Assembly (NCBI RefSeq): GCF_948329515.1
Contig: NZ_CAOJCN010000003.1
Location: 372,001-436,000, forward strand
Direction of reading: 5' to 3'
Origin: Cohnella rhizoplanae
GTDB taxonomy: Bacteria; Bacillota; Bacilli; Paenibacillales; Paenibacillaceae
Length of the DNA: 64,000 nucleotides
In this document: in pieces, positions 1 through 7,564 of the stretch
Position numbering within the stretch: the first letter of the stretch is position 1
Layout of the letters: the number at the start of each line of letters is the position of its first letter
Notes under the pieces: generated by a model
What the model saw: the letters and a program-made list of their open reading frames with translations, nothing else
Databases searched by the model: none
What the model was told of the DNA's origin: nothing
Translations under genes and position numbers: made by a program

Positions 1-2
1 GT

Positions 3-398
3 CAGCCGGTCCCGCGGACGGCCGACCGTGACGTGCCTCGCGCGATCTACAGCAGGCCCGAGGCCGCCGCGATCGGCTGGACGGAAGCCGCGGCCAAGGC
101 TGCAGGCTACGACGTGCGCGCGGTCAAGCTGCCGATGCGCATCTTCGGCAAGGCGCTCGTGCACGGCGAGTCCGAAGGCTTCGCAAAGGCCGTCGCAGAC
201 CGCAAGACGGGCGATCTTCTCGGCGTACATATCGTCGGTCCGCATGCGACCGATCTGATCGCCGAGGCGTCGCTCGCCAAGCTGCTGGACGCGGTGCCTT
301 GGGAGATCGGCCGCGCGATTCATCCGCATCCGACCCTGTCGGAGGCGATGCAGGAAGTGATGCTGGCCGTCTCCGGCTCGGCGTCGCACGGCTCATAG
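3..398 (+). CDS. lpdV: Dihydrolipoamide dehydrogenase (E3), C-terminal fragment
   Basis: The reading frame is open from the left edge and ends at TAG 396-398, so only the last 131 codons or so are present. They match the C-terminal dimerisation domain of the flavoprotein disulfide reductases: a 'VPRAIYSRPEAAAIGWTE' type strand, then 'GLLGVHIVGP'-like residues, then the family signature HPHPTLSE, whose histidine and glutamate form the catalytic dyad of the partner subunit. E3 reoxidises the dihydrolipoyl group on E2. The neighbours are E1alpha, E1beta and E2 of a branched-chain 2-oxoacid dehydrogenase, so this is probably the dedicated E3. The symbol is inferred from that context. The N-terminal FAD and NAD domains lie outside the window. 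Confidence 0.9.
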   Translation, partial: QPVPRTADRDVPRAIYSRPEAAAIGWTEAAAKAAGYDVRAVKLPMRIFGKALVHGESEGFAKAVADRKTGDLLGVHIVGPHATDLIAEASLAKLLDAVPWEIGRAIHPHPTLSEAMQEVMLAVSGSASHGS

Positions 399-431
399 TC
401 TGGAGCGCCCGCGCTAGCCGCGGCGTTTCGC

Positions 432-471
432 AGCAGCGGTTTCGCCCGGTTTTTAAGGCGAGACCGCTGTT
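432..471 (+). terminator. Stem-loop after the E3 gene (possible terminator)
   Basis: AGCAGCGGTTTCGCC (432-446) pairs with GGCGAGACCGCTGTT (457-471) over about 13 of 15 positions, with a loop containing TTTTTAA. It starts 34 nt after the E3 stop codon. No T-run follows the right arm, so it may be a weak terminator or an RNA-processing or stabilising hairpin. Confidence 0.5.
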
Positions 472-507
472 GCGTTGTGGCAGCGGGCGAGCGGTGTTAC
501 TAGGCGG

Positions 508-740
508 GAATTACCTCGAAAAGCAGCGTAACTGGGCACGGACGGCACTCTAGCGGCGGGAGTTACCTCGAAAAGCAGCGTAACTCGGCACCGATGGCAC
601 CCTACTGGCGGAGTTACCTCGAAAAGCAGCGTAACTCGGCTCGGACGGCACCCTAGCGGCGGGAGTTACCTCGAAAAGCAGCGTAACTCAGCTCGGACGG
701 CGCCTTACTGGCGGAGTTACCTCGAAAAGCAGCGTAACGC
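508..740. repeat. Five tandem 51/52-nt repeats, each an inverted repeat
   Basis: Five units start at 508, 560, 611, 663 and 714. Each has a 27-nt core made of the arm GAGTTAC, the loop CTCGAAAAGCAGC and the arm GTAACTC, so a 7-bp perfect stem. The three inner copies are exact in the arms. The first (GAATTAC/GTAACTG) and last (GTAACGC) are degenerate at the edges. Linkers are 25, 24, 25 and 24 nt and alternate between endings CTAGCGGCGG and CTACTGGCG, giving a 103-nt higher-order period. The array fills the gap between the E3 gene and the bkdAA promoter. The linkers are near-identical to each other, so this is not a CRISPR array. Confidence 0.95.
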
Positions 741-770
741 AACTCCTGCGCACCCGGCCCTCGCTCGCGG

Positions 771-799
771 TTTCTTTTTGCCGAAGACCGCTGTATAAT
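771..799 (+). promoter_or_regulatory. Candidate sigma-A promoter for bkdAA-bkdAB-bkdB
   Basis: A perfect TATAAT lies at 794-799. The hexamer 17 nt upstream (TTTCTT, 771-776) is a poor -35. The site lies about 80 nt before bkdAA and directly after the hairpin array, so the array sits just upstream of the core promoter. Confidence 0.45.
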
Positions 800-879
800 A
801 GGTTCTAGGTTCAAGTATTAAGACCAGGTTATAAAACACATACAAACTAAAAAATCCAAGAAGCCGGGAGGGACGCGCC

Positions 880-1908
880 ATGAGTCAAAAAGGCAGCGTT
901 GATCAGCAGGCGAGACATGCGGCACTAGGGTTGACGGACGAGCAGGCCGTCGCCATGTACGAGACGATGATGCTCGCGCGCAGATTCGACGAACGCGGCC
1001 AGGTGCTGCAGCGGTCGGGCAAGGTCAACTTTCATATCTCGGGCATCACGCAGGAACCGTCGCAGGTGGCGATGGGCTTTGCTATGAATCGGGAGAAGGA
1101 TTGGTTTCTGCCGTATTATCGGGACTACGGGCTCGTGCTAACGATCGGCATGACCGTCAAGGAGCTGATGCTGGCGCTATTCGGCAAAGGCGAGGACCCG
1201 AACAGCGCCGGCCGCCAGATGTCCGCGCACTTCGGCTGCCGCCGTCTGCGCATCGCGACGAGCTCGAGCCCGGTCACGACGCAGGTGCCGCACGCCGTCG
1301 GCTTCGCGCTCGCGTCGAAGCTGCGGGGCGAAGACGGCGTAGCCATCGTCTCGTTCGGCGAGGGTTCGAGCAACCAGGGCGACTTCCATGAAGGCTGCAA
1401 CTTCGCCGGCGTGCAGAAGCTGCCAGTCATCTTCGTGTGCGAGAACAACGGCTATGCCATCTCGGTGCCGCTGTCCAAGCAGACCGCCGGCCGCATCAGC
1501 GACCGGGCGCTCGGCTACGGGTTCCCCGGCATCCGGGTCGACGGCCATGATCCGTTCGAGGTATACCGCGTATTCCGCGAGGCGCACGAGCGCGCGCTGG
1601 CAGGCGAGGGTCCGACGCTGATCGAGATCATGACGTACCGCGTCACGCCGCACTCTACGTCGGACAACGATATGGCGTATCGCACGAAGGAAGAAGTGGA
1701 CGAGAACCGCGGGAAGGACGCGCTGCCCGTTTTCCGCGCTTATCTGGAGAACCTCGGACTATGGTCGGAAGAGCGCGAGCAGGCGCTGCAGCAGCGAATC
1801 CGCAAGGAACTGGACGAGGCGACGGCTTATGCCGAACAGGCGCCTTACCAGGCGGCCGAGGACGCCTTCCGCTACGTGTACGCCGAAGACAATGGGGAGG
1901 TGCGCTGA
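880..1908 (+). CDS. bkdAA: Branched-chain 2-oxoacid dehydrogenase E1 component, alpha subunit
   Basis: 342 residues, the usual length for a BkdAA/BfmBAA-type E1alpha. It decarboxylates 2-oxoisovalerate and related acids with thiamine diphosphate and reductively acylates E2, giving branched acyl-CoA primers for iso and anteiso fatty acids. The ThDP motif is visible as GEGSSNQGDFHEG followed by ENNGYAIS. 'TPHSTSDND' near the C-terminus matches the phosphorylation-loop region of the family. The start is ATG with GGGAGG 8-10 nt upstream. The next gene begins 2 nt after the stop, so E1alpha and E1beta are translationally coupled. Pyruvate as substrate cannot be excluded from sequence alone, but the close fit to branched-chain E1 and the gene order favour BKD. 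Confidence 0.93.
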   Translation: MSQKGSVDQQARHAALGLTDEQAVAMYETMMLARRFDERGQVLQRSGKVNFHISGITQEPSQVAMGFAMNREKDWFLPYYRDYGLVLTIGMTVKELMLALFGKGEDPNSAGRQMSAHFGCRRLRIATSSSPVTTQVPHAVGFALASKLRGEDGVAIVSFGEGSSNQGDFHEGCNFAGVQKLPVIFVCENNGYAISVPLSKQTAGRISDRALGYGFPGIRVDGHDPFEVYRVFREAHERALAGEGPTLIEIMTYRVTPHSTSDNDMAYRTKEEVDENRGKDALPVFRAYLENLGLWSEEREQALQQRIRKELDEATAYAEQAPYQAAEDAFRYVYAEDNGEVR

Positions 1909-1910
1909 GC

Positions 1911-2897
1911 ATGCCGGTCATCGAATATATCGACGCGATCCGCTTGGCCATGAAGGAAGAGATGGAGAGAGACGACAGCGTGTTCGTCCTCGGCGAGGAC
2001 GTGGGCCTGAAGGGCGGCGTGTTCGGCACGACAAAAGGACTGCAGCAGCAGTTCGGCGAAGACCGCGCGATCGATACGCCGCTCGCGGAATCCGCGATCG
2101 CAGGCGTGGCGATCGGCGCGGCGATGGCGGGCATGAGGCCGATCGCGGAGATGCAGTACTCCGACTTCATGTTCCCGGCCGCCAACCAGATCATCAGCGA
2201 AGCCGCGAAGATCCGTTACCGCTCGAACAACGATTGGAGCTGTCCGGTCGTCATCCGCGCGCCGATCGGCGGCGGCGTATTCGGCGGGTTGTACCATTCG
2301 CAGTGCACGGAATCGGTATTCTTCGGCACCCCGGGGCTTAAGATCGTCGCGCCCGCGACCGCTTACGACGCCAAGGGATTGCTCATCTCCGCCATTCGCG
2401 ATCCGGATCCCGTCATCTTTTTTGAAAATAAAAAGTGTTACCGCCTCGTCAGCGACGAAGTGCCCGAAGGCGAATATACGGTGCCGATCGGCAAAGCCAA
2501 CGTGCTGCGCGAAGGCACCGACATCACGGTCATCAGCTACAGCATGCCGCTGCACTTCGCGATGCAAGCCGCCGAAGAGCTGTCCCGCGAGGAAGGCATC
2601 GAGGCGCATATCCTCGATCTGCGCACGATTCAGCCGCTCGACCGCGAGGGCATCCTCGAAGCCGCGGCGCGGACGGGCAAGGTGCTGATCGTCCACGAGG
2701 ACAACAAGACCGGCGGCATCGGCGGCGAAGTCGCGGCGATCATCGCCGAAGAGCTGCTGTACGATCTGGACGCGCCGATCCGACGTCTGTGCGGACCGGA
2801 CGTGCCGGCCATGCCTTACAATCCGGTCGGAGAGAAGATGTTCATGCTGAACAAGGAAAAGCTGAAGGCGGCCATGCTCGAGTTGGCACGCTACTAA
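1911..2897 (+). CDS. bkdAB: Branched-chain 2-oxoacid dehydrogenase E1 component, beta subunit
   Basis: 328 residues, family length. It is the transketolase-type pyrimidine-binding and C-terminal half of the E1 heterotetramer. Recognisable segments are GEDVGLKGGVFGTTKGL at the N-terminus, the DTPLAESAI-AGVAIG-AAMAG stretch (E of LAE contacts the ThDP aminopyrimidine in this family), AEMQYSDF, and the C-terminal LRTIQPLD and VHED segments. The ATG at 1911 follows the E1alpha stop after 2 nt, with GGGGAGG inside the end of bkdAA as ribosome site. An upstream extension of the same frame into bkdAA is not needed and is rejected. Confidence 0.94.
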   Translation: MPVIEYIDAIRLAMKEEMERDDSVFVLGEDVGLKGGVFGTTKGLQQQFGEDRAIDTPLAESAIAGVAIGAAMAGMRPIAEMQYSDFMFPAANQIISEAAKIRYRSNNDWSCPVVIRAPIGGGVFGGLYHSQCTESVFFGTPGLKIVAPATAYDAKGLLISAIRDPDPVIFFENKKCYRLVSDEVPEGEYTVPIGKANVLREGTDITVISYSMPLHFAMQAAEELSREEGIEAHILDLRTIQPLDREGILEAAARTGKVLIVHEDNKTGGIGGEVAAIIAEELLYDLDAPIRRLCGPDVPAMPYNPVGEKMFMLNKEKLKAAMLELARY

Positions 2898-2924
2898 GAA
2901 CGTCCCGGGAGGAGCTGAACGGAC

Positions 2925-4349
2925 TTGACCAAAAAGATTACCGAAATCATCATGCCGAAGCTGGCCGAGTCGCTGGAGACGGCGACGGTGGACCGCTGGT
3001 TGAAAAAGCCCGGCGAATACGTCGAGATGTACGAGCCCCTGTGCGAGTTGATCACCGACAAAGTGAGCGCGGAGCTGCCTTCGACGGCGCGCGGCGTGCT
3101 CGTCAAGCTGCTGGCCGGAGAAGGCGAGACGGTGAACGTCGGCAGCGCGATCTGTCTGATCGAGACGGAGGAAGCCGACGCCTATGCGGAGATTCCGGGC
3201 GGCGCCCTCGCGGCAGGCCTGCAGCCGACCGATGAGGCCGTACGCGCGGCCGAACGCGATGCGCAGTCGGCGCCGCAGGCGCCGGCACCGGCCGCAGCAG
3301 CCGCCGGAGAGATGCGTCAGCGCTACTCGCCGGCCGTGCTGAAGCTGGCGGCCGAGCACGGCATCGACCTCGCCCGACTCTCGGGCACGGGCATGGGCGG
3401 ACGCATCACGCGCGCCGACGTGCTGGCCGCGGCATCGGCCGGCGGCGCTGCGCCCGAGGCGCAGCGCCCTGCCAACGCTTCGCCAGCGGTGCCTGCGCCG
3501 CAGGCACCGGCCGCGTCGCCCGCAGCGGCGGTCACGGCCGCTCCGTTCGAGCAGATGGACGCTCGCGTCCAGGTTCGAACCGGGGGGCTCCATCTATCCG
3601 AGTCGCCGCGCATCCCTACGATCGAGATCGAGGGACACGAGCTGCCTGGCCGCGGCGAGTACTTTATCGACGTGACGCCGATCCGCAACGTGATCGCGAC
3701 CCGCATGCGCCAGAGCGTGACCGAGATTCCGCACGCCTGGACGATGATCGAGGTCGACGTGACCAATCTCGTCGTCCTCCGCAGCAAGCTCAAGGATGAA
3801 TTCAAGCGGGCCGAGGGCATCAACCTGACGTACATGCCGTTCCTGGTCAAGGCAGCCGTCAATGCCATTAAGGATTACCCGATCATGAATTCGGTATGGG
3901 CGACGGACAAGATCATCGTCAAGCGCGACATCAACATGGCGCTGGCCGTCGGTACCGAGGATTCGGTCATCACGCCGGTCATTAAGAACGCCGATCAGAA
4001 AAACATCGCCGGCATCGCGCACGAAATCGACGATCTGGCGAACAGGGCGCGGCACGGCAAGCTGAAGCTGGATCATCTGCAGGGCGGCACGTTCACGGTC
4101 AACAACACCGGCTCGTTCGGTTCGATCCTGTCTCAGCCGATCATCAACTACCCGCAGGCTGCGATTCTGACGTTCGAATCGATCGTGAAGCGTCCGGTCG
4201 TCATCAACGACATGATCGGCGTCCGGTCGATGGTCAATCTGTGCCTCTCCCTCGACCACCGCATCCTGGACGGCGTCATCTGCGGACGCTTCCTGCAGCG
4301 GGTCAAGGAAAACCTCGAGAGCTATGGCCCCGAGACCAAGATCTATTGA
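2925..4349 (+). CDS. bkdB: Branched-chain 2-oxoacid dehydrogenase E2, lipoyl-dependent acyltransferase
   Basis: 474 residues. Domain order is a lipoyl domain (about 5-78, lipoylated Lys46 in ITDKVSAE), an Ala/Pro-rich linker, an E1/E3-binding peripheral subunit domain (about 129-165, 'LSGTGMGGRITRADVL'), a long Ala/Pro linker, then the catalytic acyltransferase domain ending in the active-site motif DHRILDG (HxxxDG). It moves the branched acyl group from E1 to CoA. The start is TTG 2925 with GGGAGGAG 10 nt upstream, which fits the spacing. It ends the bkd unit and is followed by a hairpin. lipB immediately downstream supplies the octanoyl precursor of its lipoyl group. Confidence 0.94.
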   Translation: MTKKITEIIMPKLAESLETATVDRWLKKPGEYVEMYEPLCELITDKVSAELPSTARGVLVKLLAGEGETVNVGSAICLIETEEADAYAEIPGGALAAGLQPTDEAVRAAERDAQSAPQAPAPAAAAAGEMRQRYSPAVLKLAAEHGIDLARLSGTGMGGRITRADVLAAASAGGAAPEAQRPANASPAVPAPQAPAASPAAAVTAAPFEQMDARVQVRTGGLHLSESPRIPTIEIEGHELPGRGEYFIDVTPIRNVIATRMRQSVTEIPHAWTMIEVDVTNLVVLRSKLKDEFKRAEGINLTYMPFLVKAAVNAIKDYPIMNSVWATDKIIVKRDINMALAVGTEDSVITPVIKNADQKNIAGIAHEIDDLANRARHGKLKLDHLQGGTFTVNNTGSFGSILSQPIINYPQAAILTFESIVKRPVVINDMIGVRSMVNLCLSLDHRILDGVICGRFLQRVKENLESYGPETKIY

Positions 4350-4362
4350 TTTGATCGAACGC

Positions 4363-4412
4363 GGCGAAGGCCGCCGGCGCTGCGTATCGCAGTCGCGGGC
4401 GGCCTTCGCCTT
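4363..4412 (+). terminator. Terminator-like hairpin after bkdB
   Basis: GGCGAAGGCCGCC (4363-4375) pairs perfectly with GGCGGCCTTCGCC (4398-4410). The following TTGTG is only a weak T-tract. It separates the bkd unit from the lipB promoter. Confidence 0.7.
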
Positions 4413-4451
4413 GTGCGCATGGACGACGCGGGATAAAGCACGTCACGCGGT

Positions 4452-4480
4452 TTGCGAGCGCTCCGGGCTTGCGCTACAAT
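4452..4480 (+). promoter_or_regulatory. Sigma-A promoter for lipB
   Basis: TTGCGA (4452-4457), a 17-nt spacer and TACAAT (4475-4480) lie 28 nt before the chosen lipB start. Confidence 0.7.
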
Positions 4481-4507
4481 ATGGAGGTTAATGGAGGCGA
4501 GTCTGAC

Positions 4508-5218
4508 ATGCGCATATTGGACACGGCCCGACTCGGGCGCATCGAATACGGAGAAGCCTGGGATCTGCAAAAAGCGCTGATCCGGGAGATCGGCGCGGGA
4601 GAGCGCGAAGATACGCTGCTGCTGCTCGAGCATCCGCCGACCTATACGATCGGCACGGACCGTCATCCGGAGCATCTCCTGATGTCTCCCGACGAACTCG
4701 CGCGGCGCGGCATCTCGGTGTTCGAGATCGACCGCGGCGGCGATATCACGTATCACGGGCCGGGACAGCTAGTCGGCTATCCGCTGCTCTACCTCGACGC
4801 CGAGGGACTCGATCTGCACAAGTACCTGCGGGACCTCGAGGAAGCGCTCATCCGACTGCTAGCGGAGTTCGGGCTGCAGGGCGGGCGGAAGCCGGAATAT
4901 ACCGGCGTCTGGATCGGCGACCGCAAGGTGGCCGCGATCGGCGTCAAGTTCAACCGCGCCCGCGGCCGGCGGGGCTTCGTCACGAGCCATGGCTTCGCGT
5001 TTAACGTGAAGCGCGGCGTGGAGCAGGAGGGATTCCAGGGGATCGTCCCCTGCGGCATCCAGGAGTTCGGCGTCACCTCGCTGGAAGCCGAGACGGGGTT
5101 GACCCTAACGGTCGAGGAGATTGCCGACAGAGCGCTGCCGCATTTTCGCGACATTTTCGGCTACGACGGCGAGCGGCCCCTTACTGAAGCAGCGATCCGA
5201 TCGACAGCAGCACGGTAG
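4508..5218 (+). CDS. lipB: Octanoyl-[acyl-carrier-protein]:protein N-octanoyltransferase LipB
   Basis: 236 residues. It transfers octanoate from acyl carrier protein to the lipoyl domains of 2-oxoacid dehydrogenases and GcvH, before LipA inserts sulfur. LipB hallmarks are RGGDITYHGPGQLVGYP (about 76-92), the catalytic Cys182 in GIVPCGI and Lys140 in GDRKVAAIGVK. I chose ATG 4508 because GGAGG lies 10 nt upstream and the protein then begins directly with the conserved strand; an in-frame ATG at 4469 overlaps the promoter. LipB is not the route used by B. subtilis (LipM/LipL), so this genome has an E. coli-like octanoyl route. Its 3' end overlaps the small convergent gene by 38 nt. Confidence 0.93.
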   Translation: MRILDTARLGRIEYGEAWDLQKALIREIGAGEREDTLLLLEHPPTYTIGTDRHPEHLLMSPDELARRGISVFEIDRGGDITYHGPGQLVGYPLLYLDAEGLDLHKYLRDLEEALIRLLAEFGLQGGRKPEYTGVWIGDRKVAAIGVKFNRARGRRGFVTSHGFAFNVKRGVEQEGFQGIVPCGIQEFGVTSLEAETGLTLTVEEIADRALPHFRDIFGYDGERPLTEAAIRSTAAR

Positions 5219-5279
5219 AGGCGATCATGGCGATCAGCATGACGTAGACGACGATTTTGAACCAGCGCGAGTTGTTCAT
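5181..5279 (-). CDS. prli42: Prli42-like stressosome-associated membrane miniprotein
   Basis: A 32-residue reading frame (ATG at 5279-5277, TAA at 5183-5181) encoding a short basic N-terminus (MNNSRWFK) followed by one hydrophobic helix (about residues 9-31, VVYVMLIAMIASTVLL). This is the size and layout of Prli42, the membrane peptide that anchors the stressosome protein RsbR in Listeria and is conserved in Firmicutes. AAGGA lies upstream, somewhat far from the start. Its position next to a yqjE-like peptidase gene is as I recall it in related Paenibacillaceae. It runs convergent to lipB and overlaps its last 38 nt. Identification rests on a very short sequence. Confidence 0.65.
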   Translation of the reverse strand: MNNSRWFKIVVYVMLIAMIASTVLLSIGSLLQ

Positions 5280-5369
5280 TGAAGGAACCATCCTTTGCGG
5301 CATGATATCTTAACAATAGCTTATCTCTTATTTTAACCGATTTGACGAACGCTTACGAGGAGGTTTCCC

Positions 5370-6503
5370 ATGGTCCAGAGAGAACGGTTGATAGAGGAAT
5401 TCATGGAATTGGTGCGCGTCGACAGCGAGACGAAGCACGAGCAGGAGATTCGTAAAGTACTCATCGCCAAGTTCGAGGCGCTCGGCCTGGCGATCGAGGA
5501 GGACGACGTCGCCGCGCAAATCGGGCACGGCTCCGGTAACCTGTTCGCTTGGCTGCCTGCTACGCCGGGAGCGGAGGGCGCGCCCGTGCTGCTGTTCACG
5601 TCCCATATGGACACGGTGGCGCCGGGGCGCGGCATCCAGCCCAGATTGGACGGCGACGGGTATATCCGCAGCGACGGCACGACGATCCTCGGCGCCGACG
5701 ACAAGGCGGGCCTCGCCGCGATCTTCGAAGCGCTGCGCGTGCTGAAGGAGAGCGGGGCGCCGCACGGCGCCGTACAGTTCGTCATCACGGTCGGCGAAGA
5801 ATCGGGTTTGCTCGGCTCGCGCGCGATGGACGGCTCCCGGCTCAGGGCGAAGTTCGGCTACGCGCTCGACTCGAACGGCAAGGTCGGCGAGATCGCCGCC
5901 GCAGCCATCACCAATTCGCGGCAATATATTACGATTCAAGGAAAAGCCGCGCACGCGGGTGTAAATCCGGAGGACGGCATCAGCGCGATCCAGGTCGCGT
6001 CCAAGGCGGTCTCCAAGATGAAGCTCGGCCGGATCGACGATGAGACGACCGCGAACATCGGCCGCTTCGAGGGCGGAGGCGAAGTAAACGTCGTCGTCGA
6101 CAAGATCAAGATCTACGCCGAGGTGCGAAGCCGCTCGAACGAGAAGCTTGAAGCCCAGGCGGAACTCATGCGGGCGGCCGTCGCCAGTGCTTGCGAAGAG
6201 ACGGGGGCATCGTTCGAATTCGTCAGCGAGGTCATCTATCCGGCCTATAGCTACACCGAGGAGGACGAGGTCATCCGGATCGCGAGCGCCGCGATCCGCA
6301 GCGTCGGGCTGACGCCGAGCTTATTCGCCTCCGGCGGCGGCTCGGACGCCAATATGTTCAACGGCAACGGCGTGCCGACCGTCAATCTGGCCGTCGGATA
6401 CGAAGACATCCACACGACCAAGGAGCGGATCAAGGCCGACGATATCGTCAAGGTAACCGAGCTTGTCCTCGCCATCGTGGAACAAGCTAGAAATCGTTCG
6501 TGA
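5370..6503 (+). CDS. M20-family metallopeptidase, PepT-like (YqjE type)
   Basis: 377 residues, cytoplasmic, a di-zinc aminopeptidase of the PepT-like clade. Metal-site motifs are SHMDTV (His and catalytic Asp), GADDKAG (bridging Asp), EESGLLGS (catalytic Glu plus metal Glu) and, near the C-terminus, GYEDIHTTKE (metal His). The lid/dimerisation domain lies between about 180 and 290 (ITIQGKAAHAGVNPEDGISA). B. subtilis yqjE is a close relative and also lies near the bkd/bfm genes. ATG with GAGGAGG upstream. Substrate is not deducible; a tripeptide or small peptide is the family expectation. Confidence 0.9.
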   Translation: MVQRERLIEEFMELVRVDSETKHEQEIRKVLIAKFEALGLAIEEDDVAAQIGHGSGNLFAWLPATPGAEGAPVLLFTSHMDTVAPGRGIQPRLDGDGYIRSDGTTILGADDKAGLAAIFEALRVLKESGAPHGAVQFVITVGEESGLLGSRAMDGSRLRAKFGYALDSNGKVGEIAAAAITNSRQYITIQGKAAHAGVNPEDGISAIQVASKAVSKMKLGRIDDETTANIGRFEGGGEVNVVVDKIKIYAEVRSRSNEKLEAQAELMRAAVASACEETGASFEFVSEVIYPAYSYTEEDEVIRIASAAIRSVGLTPSLFASGGGSDANMFNGNGVPTVNLAVGYEDIHTTKERIKADDIVKVTELVLAIVEQARNRS

Positions 6504-6520
6504 ACCGTAAATAAAAGACA

Positions 6521-6560
6521 AAACCGTCATTCAGCGTAATTCACTGGATGACGGTTTTTT
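6521..6560. terminator. Bidirectional terminator between the peptidase and hydrolase genes
   Basis: AAACCGTCATTCAG pairs with CTGGATGACGGTT and is followed by TTTTTT on the plus strand. The A-run before the left arm also serves the convergent hydrolase unit. Confidence 0.9.
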
Positions 6561-6600
6561 GCTTGTATCTGATAACTTGACCTAAGAACTGGTGGCCGGA

Positions 6601-7563
6601 TCAAGCATCTGCAATCATCGGCCCGATCAATTCGGCGAATAGATGAGGCTGCTTGCGCTTGCGGCTGTCCTGGGTGACGACCGCGACGAGCTTCGCGTCC
6701 GGGACGACGTAGACGAATTGGCCGCCGAACCCCTGAGCGTAGTAGTAACGGATGGTATTCGCGCGTTTGCCTTCCGGCGCGCCAGCGAGCTTGGCCTCGG
6801 AGGCGGGATATGCGGCGCACCACCAATGCCACGCATAGTTGCCTTCATAAGGCGGGCTTGCGCTGGCGACGGGGCGGACGGCTCTGTCTGCCAATTCGGG
6901 CGGGAAGAGCCGCGCGCCGCGCCATTGGCCCCGATGCAGCATGAGCTCGCCTAACTTGAGCAGATCCGCCGGGAGAAGCCGCAGTCCGAAGCCGCCGGTG
7001 TGAATCCCCTGCGGATCGGTCTCCCACGCGTATCGCTCAATTCCTAGATCGGCGAACAGCGTCTGCTCGGCGAACCCGGCGACGGACATGCCCGTCGCCT
7101 GCGTCAGGATGGCGGAGAGCATCTGAGAGACGCCGGAGTTATAGGTCATCCGCGTCCCCGGAGGCTCGGACAGCGGCTGCTCCAGCACATGCGCGATCCA
7201 ATCCGCCGTGCGAATCATACGGGGAAAAGAATGTATGCCTCCGAATTCCTGCCAGCGGAAACCCGCCGTCATCGTCAGCAGGTGGAGCAGCGTCATATCT
7301 CGCTTGCGGGGGTCGCGATCTGACGCAAGCTGCGGAAAAAACGCCGACGCGGGCGTCGTATCCGGATCTGGCAGCAGCCCTCGGCCAAGGGCGCAGCAGA
7401 CCAGCGCGGACAAGACGCTTTTCGTGCATGAGTTGATAACCGCAGGTTCCTCTTGCATGAGAGGTTCCCGGTAATGCTCGAAAAGCAGGCGGCCTTCATG
7501 GCTGACAAGCAAGCTGCGCGGGTTATAGGATGCGATCGCACCGGACAGATGGTCCGTATTCAT
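6601..7563 (-). CDS. Class C beta-lactamase-like serine hydrolase
   Basis: 320 residues, Pfam beta-lactamase (PF00144) type fold. The nucleophile motif is SCTK (Ser45-x-x-Lys48). The Tyr-bearing motif is TYNSGVSQM rather than the YSN of AmpC, a form seen in esterases and 6-aminohexanoate-dimer hydrolase-like enzymes. No signal peptide is evident, so it is probably cytoplasmic. The gene begins 1 nt after the exporter stop codon, so it is co-translated with the MFS gene and falls under PadR control. Substrate unknown; beta-lactam hydrolysis should not be assumed. A role in modifying a compound handled by the exporter is an inference from the coupling. Confidence 0.8.
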   Translation of the reverse strand: MNTDHLSGAIASYNPRSLLVSHEGRLLFEHYREPLMQEEPAVINSCTKSVLSALVCCALGRGLLPDPDTTPASAFFPQLASDRDPRKRDMTLLHLLTMTAGFRWQEFGGIHSFPRMIRTADWIAHVLEQPLSEPPGTRMTYNSGVSQMLSAILTQATGMSVAGFAEQTLFADLGIERYAWETDPQGIHTGGFGLRLLPADLLKLGELMLHRGQWRGARLFPPELADRAVRPVASASPPYEGNYAWHWWCAAYPASEAKLAGAPEGKRANTIRYYYAQGFGGQFVYVVPDAKLVAVVTQDSRKRKQPHLFAELIGPMIADA

Positions 7564-7564
7564 A

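Noticed and set aside
508-740. CRISPR array
   Set aside because: Repeats are palindromic and regular, but the spacers are near-identical to each other and no cas genes are near.
1872-3593. 573-codon minus-strand frame opposite bkdAB/bkdB
   Set aside because: Arg/Gly/Ala-rich shadow of the bkd genes with no ribosome site.
6601-7563. True beta-lactamase
   Set aside because: SxxK is present, but the Tyr motif is YNS and there is no signal peptide, so a cytoplasmic esterase-like enzyme is as likely.
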